Below, in pieces: positions 1-7,839 of a DNA stretch of 64,000 bases. Source of the stretch: Chitinophaga eiseniae (GTDB lineage Bacteria > Bacteroidota > Bacteroidia > Chitinophagales > Chitinophagaceae); NCBI RefSeq assembly GCF_900167135.1, contig NZ_FUWZ01000008.1, forward strand, positions 124,001 through 188,000, written 5' to 3'. The translations under genes were made by a program, and so were the position numbers. The notes below the pieces were generated by a model, which had not been told where the DNA came from, did no database searches, and saw only the letters and a list, made by a program, of their open reading frames with translations. The number at the start of each line of letters is the position of its first letter. Within the stretch, counting starts at the first letter, position 1.

Positions 1-759
1 CACAGAAAAGTTAGGGATCGTCAGCGGCCCGAATTCACCTGTCAGGAATTCCAGCACTGATGAGGCTTTACGGGATATCTCTTCCCCGTTGATCGCCCTG
101 CTCAGACTATAGGTGTAAAACGGTATTTTACCGGAAGATTCCTGCCGGGTATATTTTCCGATATACAGCGAGAAAATATCAGGCTGCGCATAATGAAACT
201 CGAACGTCTGTGTACCGGCGCCTTTCGTGGTTTTGACGGTAGCAGCAGCCATCACGGCCATCAACGGCTGCGGCACTGTCACCCGCAGGGTACCGGTGCC
301 CCGCATGTAATCATCCGTACCGTCATTGGCGCGGACCATCACCTGCGGATACCATGCGGAACCATAACCGCCGGCCATACAAAAGCTGCTGTCGACATAA
401 TATTGAAAAGTAGGGGCATCGCCGCGTTCGTAGGTGAAGGTGTACTGCAGGCGGGTGCCGGCAGGTACTGGCCTTTTAAAATGCCAGTGATAGAGAATAT
501 CACCGGAGGTGCTGAGACTTGTATCCATTGTGGCGGCAACGCCCCCCTGTAGTTGTAGTTTGGCCGGGCCTCTCCCCTTGCTGATCATTATCCTGACTGA
601 ATCGGCGGTAGCCGCAGTCGTTTCAAAAGAAAGGCTACCCTGAACGGCGAAAGTCTTTTTCTCCAGGTCAGCCTGTACCTGCAACTGGTAATCCACCTTT
701 TGCTGGGCAACAAGCCATAACGGCGAAAACAAATATAAAAGGGTGATAAGTCGGCGCAT
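1..759 (-). CDS. Secreted M1-family-like metallopeptidase, N-terminal part (runs off the window)
   Basis: The reading frame is open from an ATG at 759 to the window edge, 253 codons with no stop, so the C-terminal part lies outside. The protein starts MRRLITLLYLFSPLWLVAQQ, a signal peptide, so it is exported. The rest reads like the N-terminal beta domain of M1 aminopeptidases: a Gly-x-x-x-Trp-Tyr-Pro stretch (GSAWYPQV) near residue 125 and a segment near the edge (VLEFLTGEFGPLTIPNFSV) that matches the region just before the catalytic domain. The zinc site HExxH would lie beyond base 1 and cannot be checked. The family call is by motif recognition; another beta-sandwich peptidase-like protein is possible. 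The divergent gene order and the gap to 815 suggest it is its own unit. Confidence 0.65.
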   Translation of the reverse strand, partial: MRRLITLLYLFSPLWLVAQQKVDYQLQVQADLEKKTFAVQGSLSFETTAATADSVRIMISKGRGPAKLQLQGGVAATMDTSLSTSGDILYHWHFKRPVPAGTRLQYTFTYERGDAPTFQYYVDSSFCMAGGYGSAWYPQVMVRANDGTDDYMRGTGTLRVTVPQPLMAVMAAATVKTTKGAGTQTFEFHYAQPDIFSLYIGKYTRQESSGKIPFYTYSLSRAINGEEISRKASSVLEFLTGEFGPLTIPNFSV

Positions 760-814
760 GTTCTTCTTTTTTATGCAAAGTAACGCCGGCAGGAAGACAA
801 AAAATAGTATCAGA

Positions 815-1609
815 TTAACCATTCAGTTGCCGCCGGAACTGGTGAGGCGTGCAACGGTAAAAAGAGCGGAATACCCTTATCAGATGGGAGGTGTCGGAGA
901 ACCCGGCGGTAAAGGCGATATCCGTTACGGGCAGCCGCGTGGTAAAAAGCAGTTCCATCGCTTTCTCCGCCCGCATTTTTAACTGGTACGCCCCAATAGT
1001 CATTCCTTCCTTTTCGCGGAAGGCGCGCGCCAGGTATATCGGATGAACAAACACCCTGCCGGCAATAGATTGAATGGTATGATGCGTATCAAACTCATTT
1101 TGCAGGATCTCTTTGGCTTGTGTAAACCACGGCAGACGGCTGGCGATCTTCACGTCTGTCACAGCAGACAGCCAGTTGACGATATACTCTTCCGGCAAAC
1201 AGTCGGCAGGCTTCTTCAAAAAAGCATATAGCAGCTGGTACAGTTCATTGAAAACACCCGGCTTGTAAATCATCAGCCGCTGCGGAAGAGAACCCTTCAG
1301 CGTAAGCGCTTCTATCCCCGAGGGCTTGAACTCGATATTCAGGCAGCGCCCAGGCACTTCCCGGAAATGGTTGGCATGCGTATACCCTGCAGGTCTGAAC
1401 AGCAGCTGACCCGGCAACACCTCGTCGGTACGGCGGCTCACCTCACGATAACCACCCGCTACCAAAAGACTCAAATAAGCATTCTCATGGTAATGCGCGC
1501 CAATATTCGTATCCGGCTGATAAGCCGTGATATTCAGTTTGAAGAAAGCGTTTTCGTTGAATTGCTGCTCCTTACCAAAGTAATGCCCGGGTGAAAGAAT
1601 GATACTCAT
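815..1609 (-). CDS. AraC-family transcriptional regulator
   Basis: This is a cytoplasmic DNA-binding regulator of about 264 residues. The N-terminal half is a cupin-like sensor domain with a run of His residues (NIGAHYHENAYLSLLV). The C-terminal ~100 residues form the double helix-turn-helix of AraC/XylS proteins, with the usual second recognition helix and signature ending (DIAFTAGFSDTSHLIRVFRSFYRCTPHQFR). I chose the ATG at 1609, in front of MSIILSPGHYFG; a longer frame opens at 1705 but its first 32 residues do not look like this family. It is divergent from the S66 peptidase gene at 1732 and could regulate it. The sensed ligand is unknown. Confidence 0.85.
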   Translation of the reverse strand: MSIILSPGHYFGKEQQFNENAFFKLNITAYQPDTNIGAHYHENAYLSLLVAGGYREVSRRTDEVLPGQLLFRPAGYTHANHFREVPGRCLNIEFKPSGIEALTLKGSLPQRLMIYKPGVFNELYQLLYAFLKKPADCLPEEYIVNWLSAVTDVKIASRLPWFTQAKEILQNEFDTHHTIQSIAGRVFVHPIYLARAFREKEGMTIGAYQLKMRAEKAMELLFTTRLPVTDIAFTAGFSDTSHLIRVFRSFYRCTPHQFRRQLNG

Positions 1610-1731
1610 AAGCCTGGCCCTGTGTAAACCGACAGTAAATATACGGTATATAATGGCATGATCTGTGAAAGACCGGATGATCAAAAAAATATATCTTGCA
1701 GGCATTCCATCACCCGATAATCAAATAACAG

Positions 1732-2763
1732 ATGAATTTAATCAGGCCTTTCCGGCTGTCGGCCGGCGACAAAGTCGCCACTATCTCCCTCTCCTGGGGC
1801 GGAGCGGGTGAACTCCCGCACCGGTACCGGAAAGGCAAAGAACAATTGGAACAACAGTTTGGCCTTACCGTTACCGAAACAAAAAACGCCCTCAGGCCCG
1901 CACAATGGATCTACGAAAACCCGCAGGCAAGAGCGGAAGATCTCATGGAGGCTTTCGCCGACAATTCCATCAAAGCTATTATTTCCAACATTGGCGGGGA
2001 CGACAGTATCCGGATACTGAAGTATATCGATATCGACGTTATCCGGAACAACCCCAAAATATTCCTGGGATTCTCCGACAGCACCACCACGCATCTGCTC
2101 TGCCTCAAGGCAGGGCTCACCTCCTTTTATGGCACTTCCCTCCTGGTAGGCTTTGCGGAAAACGGCGGCATGTTTCCCTACCAGGTGGACGATTTCAGGC
2201 AAACTTTTTTCTCCGGCGCGCCTGTGCGCCCTATCCTGCCTACCGGCGGCTGGACTTCCGAACGGCTGGAATGGTTCGATCCATCTCTACAGGACGTCAA
2301 AAGGAAGCTACAGCCCCACACCGGATGGAAATTCCTGCAGGGCGAAGGCGTAGTACAGGGACGGCTCATCGGCGGCTGCCTCGACGTGCTGGAGTTTCTG
2401 AAAGGTACGGCCTGGTGGCCGGAAGACGATCACTGGAACGACAGCATCCTGTTTTTTGAAACATCCGAAGAAATGGCCCGCCCGGAGCTTATCCGCTACT
2501 GGATGAGAAATTACGCCGCGCTGGGTATCCTCCGGAAGGCGAAAGCCATCCTGCTGGGCCGTCCTTATGACAACCAATATGCAGCGGAATATGAAACCGC
2601 CATTCTACAGGTGCTGCGGGAAGAAGGTTTAACAGACATGCTGGTGGTCACCCAAATGGACTTTGGCCATACCTGCCCCGCGTTCACGCTTCCCTATGGG
2701 GTGCTGGCAGAGGTCAACTGTACCGAAAAGACATTCACCCTGCTGGAGTCAGGCGTGCAGTAA
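1732..2763 (+). CDS. S66-family serine peptidase (LD-carboxypeptidase / MccF-like)
   Basis: This 343-residue protein belongs to the S66 family, which contains LD-carboxypeptidases of murein recycling and MccF enzymes that inactivate microcin C-type peptide-nucleotide antibiotics. The catalytic elements are visible: nucleophile Ser115 in the GFSDS turn, Glu243 in FFETSEE and His313 in FGHTCP. The order and spacing match the family Ser-Glu-His triad. The frame has the strongly conserved IGGDDS stretch at residues 88-92. There is no signal peptide, so it acts in the cytoplasm. The insertion between Ser and Glu is long, and the overall length is closer to MccF-like members than to the ~310-residue LdcA type. 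The exact substrate cannot be decided from sequence. A strong hairpin follows directly after the stop. Confidence 0.85.
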   Translation: MNLIRPFRLSAGDKVATISLSWGGAGELPHRYRKGKEQLEQQFGLTVTETKNALRPAQWIYENPQARAEDLMEAFADNSIKAIISNIGGDDSIRILKYIDIDVIRNNPKIFLGFSDSTTTHLLCLKAGLTSFYGTSLLVGFAENGGMFPYQVDDFRQTFFSGAPVRPILPTGGWTSERLEWFDPSLQDVKRKLQPHTGWKFLQGEGVVQGRLIGGCLDVLEFLKGTAWWPEDDHWNDSILFFETSEEMARPELIRYWMRNYAALGILRKAKAILLGRPYDNQYAAEYETAILQVLREEGLTDMLVVTQMDFGHTCPAFTLPYGVLAEVNCTEKTFTLLESGVQ

Positions 2764-2793
2764 AGGTTTGTAAGCGTGGCGCTTACAAACCTT
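2763..2793 (+). terminator. Stem-loop after the S66 peptidase gene
   Basis: A perfect 14-bp inverted repeat (arms 2763-2776 and 2780-2793, loop TGG) begins at the last base of the stop codon. No T-run follows, so it may stabilise the 3' end or act with Rho rather than being a classical intrinsic terminator. Confidence 0.55.
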
Positions 2794-2908
2794 CCGCTTA
2801 CCGTTCATCCATCATTTCCCTTTTTCGCAAATCTTTCTCCGCTTTACATAAACGATCCGTTTCCTTCCCTGCTGATCTTTGCAGCTGACCAACTTATGTT
2901 ACTGTAGC

Positions 2909-5344
2909 ATGTTTAGGAAACCATCAGGATATCTTCTGTGGATAGTTATCCCTTTTACGACCGGCGCTTTTGCGCAGACTAACCCCGGCGCCTACACGGT
3001 GCGCGGCGTAGTAGCCGATTCCGCATCCCGGCAGGTCATCCCCTATGTCACCATCGGTATTACTGACGAGCAGCAGACACCCGCTGCCTCCGCCTACAGC
3101 GGCGAAAACGGCGCCTTTAAAATGTCGCTGGCCAAAGCCGGCCGCTATCAGCTGGTACTGTCGTCTGTGGGGTACCGCCCCGTCAGCCGGCCACTGCTGA
3201 TCGATAAAGACAAACCCACCCATCAGCTGGACACTGTTTTCCTGAGCGGCAGCACCGTGCAGCTCAGCGGCATACAGGTGATTTCCCAGCGGCAGCTGAT
3301 AGAGCAGAAACCCGGGATGCTGGTATATAACGCCGAAAGCGACATCAGCAACCGCGGCGGCACCGCAGCCGATGTGCTCCGCAAAGCACCGGCGCTGAAC
3401 GTAGACCCACAGGGCAACGTGACCATGCGGGGCAGCGGCACGCTCAAGATACTGATTGACGGAAAATACTCCGGGCAGATCGCCCGCAGCCCGGCCGACG
3501 CCCTTAACATGATGCCTGCCAATATCATCCGTTCCGTAGAAATCATCACCTCCCCCTCCGCCCGGTACGACGCGGAAGGCGCCGCCGGCGTGATCAACAT
3601 CATCACCAAAAAAGGCAACAAAAGCTTCAGCGGCAACCTGGAAGCGATGGCCAGCAACCGGGAACAGGCCTTTAATCCCCGCATCTCCATGTCGAGGAAC
3701 AAATGGAACATGAGCCTGCACGGACACCTGCACCGCATACAGGACAAATCTTCCGCCGAAATGGAAAGGACCGTGCTCAACAACGGCCAGCCTGCAATGG
3801 TGATCCAACAGGAAACACGCCGCAACAATATTATGCCGCACAGCTCCGGAGAACTGGCACTCGGCTTCCTGCCAGACTCACTCAGCGAAATCTCCCTGTC
3901 TGTCAACGGCTGGCTGGGCAACTGGCCGGACAACAGCCGCCAGCATACGCTCATCACCCAGCCCGACGGCACCATCACCGATCAATACCAGCAGCAGATA
4001 AAATCAAAAGAGAAATTCACCGGCGCCGATATCGCGCTCGGCTATACGCGCAGACTAAAGAGAGACGGACAGGAAATTACCCTGCTGGCACAGTTCTCGC
4101 CCTCCAAAGAAAACACCTCTTACAATAGTGAACAGAACAGCGATGATAAAATCCGCTACCGGGAGGATAACGTTAACCACACTACGAACCGGGAATGGAC
4201 CTTCCAGGCGGACTATACGCATCCGCTCACCACAGACGGCCGGTATACCCTGCAAAGCGGGCTGAAATCCATCTTCCGGCACGCCGACAAACAATACCAG
4301 GTGTGGGCAGCGGACGGTCCGCCACCGGCAGCCATGGTACCGCAGCAAGACCGCTCCGATCATTTCATCTACTCCCAGGATGTACTCGCCGGTTACCTGC
4401 TGTTGAAAATGAAACTGCCCCGCGGCTGGAACGCAGAAGCCGGCTCCCGGCTGGAAAACACACACATCAAAGGGAAGTTCAACGCACCTGGCTCCGCTTT
4501 CTCGAATGATTTCCTGAACTTCATCCCTACTGCCAACATCAGCAAAAAACTGAATGAAGCACAAACCATCACCCTCAGCTATACGCAGCGCCTTACCCGG
4601 CCGTATATCTGGGACCTGAACCCCAATGCCAACGCCAGCGATCCGCGCAACATCACCGTGGGCAATCCGCAGCTGCGTCCGGAAACGATGCACCAGGGAG
4701 AACTATCCTACGGCTGGACTTCCCCCGCCGGCACATTTATCAACGCTGCTGCGTTCCTGAAAAAAACAGACAACACCATCATCGACATGACCACCACCAA
4801 TGCGGCCGGTATCGCCACCACCCGCAAAGAAAACCTGGCAGGCAATACCCAGTACGGACTGAATCTGAGCGGGTCCGTAAGCCCCGCCCCCAACTGGAGC
4901 TTCAACAGCAATGTCAACATCAACCATCTCAACTTCGAAAGTGATGCGCTGATGGTGGTCAACACCGGATGGGCGGCCGACTTTAATCTCAACGCACTCT
5001 ATAAATTACCGGGCGCCGTGAGCCTGCAGGCCTTCGGCGAATACGATACCCGCATCGTTACCCTGCAGGGACATAAAACACCACGGTTCTACTACAGCTT
5101 CTCCGCGAAAAAAGAAATCAAAGCCACACGGATGACCGTAACCATGGCGGCGATCAATCCGTTTAACCAGACCATCCGGCAAAAGGAATACATACAGGCA
5201 GCGTCTTTCCGCTCAGGAGTGCTGAACAGGTATTATAACCAGGCGCTGAAAATTACGCTCAACTGGGAATTCGGGTCGATGTTCGAACAGCGGGAGAAAA
5301 AGAAAATCAGTAATGACGACGTGAGAGAGCAAGGGAAGGGATAA
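2909..5344 (+). CDS. TonB-dependent receptor-like outer-membrane beta-barrel protein
   Basis: The product is about 811 residues. It has a signal peptide ending ...GAFAQ, then a carboxypeptidase-regulatory-like (CnaB-type) domain at residues ~30-110, a plug domain containing the Gly-rich stretch MRGSGTLKILIDG and the ITSPSARYDAEGAAGVINI motif, and a large C-terminal beta-barrel of the OMP_b-brl_3 type. Such proteins sit in the outer membrane and import or bind ligands using TonB energy; the ligand is not evident. I chose ATG 2909 because the signal peptide begins there; an upstream start at 2879 would add 10 unlikely residues. The gene stands alone, with a hairpin downstream and a convergent PepSY gene beyond. 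Confidence 0.85.
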   Translation: MFRKPSGYLLWIVIPFTTGAFAQTNPGAYTVRGVVADSASRQVIPYVTIGITDEQQTPAASAYSGENGAFKMSLAKAGRYQLVLSSVGYRPVSRPLLIDKDKPTHQLDTVFLSGSTVQLSGIQVISQRQLIEQKPGMLVYNAESDISNRGGTAADVLRKAPALNVDPQGNVTMRGSGTLKILIDGKYSGQIARSPADALNMMPANIIRSVEIITSPSARYDAEGAAGVINIITKKGNKSFSGNLEAMASNREQAFNPRISMSRNKWNMSLHGHLHRIQDKSSAEMERTVLNNGQPAMVIQQETRRNNIMPHSSGELALGFLPDSLSEISLSVNGWLGNWPDNSRQHTLITQPDGTITDQYQQQIKSKEKFTGADIALGYTRRLKRDGQEITLLAQFSPSKENTSYNSEQNSDDKIRYREDNVNHTTNREWTFQADYTHPLTTDGRYTLQSGLKSIFRHADKQYQVWAADGPPPAAMVPQQDRSDHFIYSQDVLAGYLLLKMKLPRGWNAEAGSRLENTHIKGKFNAPGSAFSNDFLNFIPTANISKKLNEAQTITLSYTQRLTRPYIWDLNPNANASDPRNITVGNPQLRPETMHQGELSYGWTSPAGTFINAAAFLKKTDNTIIDMTTTNAAGIATTRKENLAGNTQYGLNLSGSVSPAPNWSFNSNVNINHLNFESDALMVVNTGWAADFNLNALYKLPGAVSLQAFGEYDTRIVTLQGHKTPRFYYSFSAKKEIKATRMTVTMAAINPFNQTIRQKEYIQAASFRSGVLNRYYNQALKITLNWEFGSMFEQREKKKISNDDVREQGKG

Positions 5345-5356
5345 TCAAAACAACAG

Positions 5357-5387
5357 CTGTTTGGCGGGAACATATCCCGCCAAACAG
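5357..5387. terminator. Stem-loop between convergent genes
   Basis: Perfect 13-bp inverted repeat (5357-5369 and 5375-5387, 5-base loop) in the 51-base gap between the convergent receptor gene and the PepSY gene. It probably serves both strands; no strong T-run is present. Confidence 0.6.
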
Positions 5388-5395
5388 TAATAAAG

Positions 5396-6535
5396 TCAGA
5401 CAGTTTGTTTTTGCCTATTGAGAGCCGGTTTCTTTTTCTTCTTTTTCTTTCCCCACCAGATATAAAAACCGGTAACCGGCAGGCTGGCCGCCACTAACGA
5501 GCCAAAGAAAAACAGTATTTTACCCGGAATCCCCCAGATAGACCCTACGTGCAAAGAATAGTTTAATCTCCGCAGCTTATCTCCTCCGTTGGCCTCCCGG
5601 AAAGGCATTACATCTACGCCGCCACCCTGCAGTTTTTTGCCGGTATACTGATCAAAATAGTGCGCCTGGTAATAAGCGCCTTCCATATTCGTATAGGCGT
5701 ATACGGAAGCCTCTTTTCCCGGAGGCATGCCGATCAGTACAGCAGGACTCTTTTTATCCGCCAGCTCGTTCACACATTGCCGCCAGATGCCGTCCAGCAC
5801 AACCCATTTGGGACCGGCAGCAGCCGTTGTGGTATCAGAAGGCGGTTCATAGTAAGCCGGCATAGACTTCCCGCCGGAAGCCACCGTGTATACGGAGCGC
5901 GACAGCCAGCCGAAACCCATGTACAATCCGGAATAAGCGATGATCAGCGCTACCGGGAGGGTATAAAATCCCAGCACGTTATGTAAATCGTAATTGACTC
6001 TTTTGAATTTCCCTTTCCATAAAATCGTGAAAGCGTTGCGGATATTATGCCGGTTCCATTTTGGGGGCCACCACAACACTATACCGGTAATGAGCAGGAC
6101 CGTGAAAATAAGCGTGGCATACACCACGATGCGGGAGCCTATTTTGCGGGGCAGCCACAGGTGAACGTGCCCTTCTTCCACTTCATGAAAAAAATCTTCA
6201 TGGTCTACCACGGCAGCCACTTCCGCCGTATAGGGATTCACGTAAACGATAGAATCAGACTGGAAGTTGACCTGGGTGGTTTTTCCCGGCAGACGGTATT
6301 CGATGGACCGTGCCGGCAGCCCGCCCATAGCCTTTTCTGCTGCGGAGATCAGCGCGGAGGGCGGCAGCATGGCGCCGTTATTGGTGATAGCCGCCTTTCG
6401 GTAGGGATACAGCAGGTCTTTAAGATCATGTTCAAACACCAGTATACAACCGGTGATGGAAACAATAAAAACGATGATCCCGGATATGAGTCCGAGCCAC
6501 AGGTGTAGCCATGCGTTGATTTTTGAAAATTTCAT
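5396..6535 (-). CDS. PepSY-associated TM helix protein (PiuB-like iron-regulated membrane protein)
   Basis: A 379-residue inner-membrane protein with an N-terminal transmembrane helix (WLHLWLGLISGIIVFIVSIT), a periplasmic region, two central helices (VVYATLIFTVLLITGIVLWW and FYTLPVALIIAYSGLYMGF) and a fourth helix near the C-terminus (ILFFFGSLVAASLPVTGFYI), followed by a Lys-rich cytoplasmic tail. This is the layout of PepSY-TM proteins such as PiuB/FpvG, which reduce ferric siderophores in the periplasm or assist uptake. His residues in the helices (HLW, HNVLG, LHVG) could bind haem. It is the last gene of a three-gene set behind a TonB receptor and a DUF4374-like lipoprotein, which fits an iron-uptake role. 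The specific reaction is inferred from the family and context. Confidence 0.8.
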   Translation of the reverse strand: MKFSKINAWLHLWLGLISGIIVFIVSITGCILVFEHDLKDLLYPYRKAAITNNGAMLPPSALISAAEKAMGGLPARSIEYRLPGKTTQVNFQSDSIVYVNPYTAEVAAVVDHEDFFHEVEEGHVHLWLPRKIGSRIVVYATLIFTVLLITGIVLWWPPKWNRHNIRNAFTILWKGKFKRVNYDLHNVLGFYTLPVALIIAYSGLYMGFGWLSRSVYTVASGGKSMPAYYEPPSDTTTAAAGPKWVVLDGIWRQCVNELADKKSPAVLIGMPPGKEASVYAYTNMEGAYYQAHYFDQYTGKKLQGGGVDVMPFREANGGDKLRRLNYSLHVGSIWGIPGKILFFFGSLVAASLPVTGFYIWWGKKKKKKKPALNRQKQTV

Positions 6536-6552
6536 GATACAGTATAAAAGAC

Positions 6553-6583
6553 AATACTTTCCCGGCAGGCGGGAAAGTATTGT
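6553..6583 (-). other. Intercistronic stem-loop in the iron-uptake operon
   Basis: Perfect 13-bp inverted repeat (6553-6565 and 6571-6583, loop GCAGG) between the lipoprotein gene and the PepSY gene. There is no T-run in the direction of transcription. It could stabilise the upstream mRNA or reduce expression of the distal gene. Confidence 0.5.
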
Positions 6584-6600
6584 GGTTAAATGGTTGGTAG

Positions 6601-7821
6601 TTATTTCAGCTTGTCGATGCGCAGCAGGTAATCGTAGCCGCCGGCTATTTCCAGCCCGGTGTTGACAGTGCCATTGGCGATGTCATATATCCAGACATAA
6701 TCTTTCCCTGTTTCAGCATTGACCATAATGTAGGCGTTGTTGCCCTCCACCATCACGGTTTGCAGCGACTCGCCCTTGTCCAGCGGTAGTTCGGTGAGTT
6801 TGCGTACTACCGTGGCGCGTACCAGGTCTACGATGGCATAGCCGTAAATATGGCCTTCATCGGTGTTGGCTTCTCCTGCCGCTTTGTATTTAACGATAGC
6901 GCGGCCGTTGCCAATGCTGTACATAGAGAAAGCAGGGCCGCCCAGCGCCTGGTTCATATTAAAGAAATAGGAAGCATCGTATTGCTGCTGGCCGGCGGAT
7001 ATTTTATACACCGCCGATGGCAGAGAGGGTGACAGCCAGCCGGGTGAAGAAAGAAGATAATAATCGCCCTTGTCGTCCAGTACTGTACCAGACATCCACA
7101 TATTGGCCTGTCCCATGCCTACGGATCTGCCGTCTTCCAGTTGCGCCACCAGTTTCATGGAAGGATAGTCGAAAATCGCCACGATGGCTTTTGGGTAAGC
7201 CGGCGCCGGCCAATCGGCCGTATACACCAAACCAACGTAGAGTTTACCATTGATGTAATCCAGGCTGCGGGACATCATCCCCGCATAACCCGCCGGGACA
7301 GGGTTTACCGGCAGTTCCATATTTTTTATAGCGAGGGTGTTGGCATCCACCACTGAGCAAAGCAGCTTGTTTCCCCGGCCGTTGGTACCCATCAGCACGA
7401 GTGTGGCGTCGTCCACCCAGGTATAACTGCTGACACCTGTCTGATAGGTAAAAGGTACTTCTTTGATAGTCGTCAGCTGATTATCTTTCAGCGAGTATTT
7501 TGATAAACGGCCGTTGGTAGAGTTGGTGCTGGGATAATAGTAGTACCCTTTGTGCGGGATAATACCATAGTCCGCTTTGGACGTAACTTCCACGCCATTG
7601 CCTTTCAGGCTGACGGCGCCGGATGTGAGTGATGATGCGCCCACTACATATTGGGTAGTATTAGGCCAGGAACCCAGCTGCATCCATATGGCATAGTTGT
7701 CGGAACCGTTGCCGGGGTTGCCGGAAACGATATCGTCGTCATACTTCTCGCAGGCGCTGAAGCCAGTCAGCACCGACAACAACGCGGCCGCACAAAATAA
7801 TTTTCTGGTAAGAATAGACAT
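6601..7821 (-). CDS. DUF4374-like secreted lipoprotein of an iron-uptake operon
   Basis: This 406-residue protein begins with a lipoprotein signal (LLSVLTGFSAC, Cys24), so it should be anchored in the outer membrane or periplasm. The body reads as a repeated beta-propeller-like fold (blocks such as YIMVNAETGKDYVWIYDI and GKLYVGLVYTADWPAPAYPK). The N-terminal stretch NTTQYVVGASSLTSG is like DUF4374 proteins, which in Bacteroidota commonly accompany TonB siderophore receptors and PepSY proteins. It lies 18 bases downstream of the receptor gene and 65 bases upstream of the PepSY gene, all on one strand. A role in siderophore capture is inferred only; no enzymatic motif was seen. Confidence 0.7.
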   Translation of the reverse strand: MSILTRKLFCAAALLSVLTGFSACEKYDDDIVSGNPGNGSDNYAIWMQLGSWPNTTQYVVGASSLTSGAVSLKGNGVEVTSKADYGIIPHKGYYYYPSTNSTNGRLSKYSLKDNQLTTIKEVPFTYQTGVSSYTWVDDATLVLMGTNGRGNKLLCSVVDANTLAIKNMELPVNPVPAGYAGMMSRSLDYINGKLYVGLVYTADWPAPAYPKAIVAIFDYPSMKLVAQLEDGRSVGMGQANMWMSGTVLDDKGDYYLLSSPGWLSPSLPSAVYKISAGQQQYDASYFFNMNQALGGPAFSMYSIGNGRAIVKYKAAGEANTDEGHIYGYAIVDLVRATVVRKLTELPLDKGESLQTVMVEGNNAYIMVNAETGKDYVWIYDIANGTVNTGLEIAGGYDYLLRIDKLK

Positions 7822-7839
7822 GATATAATAAGGTGATGA

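Noticed and set aside
2924-3841. 305-codon minus-strand frame inside the receptor gene
   Set aside because: Antisense shadow of a well-supported gene.
6553-6583. Intercistronic hairpin considered as an intrinsic terminator
   Set aside because: No T-run on the transcribed side and the genes on both sides seem to belong together.
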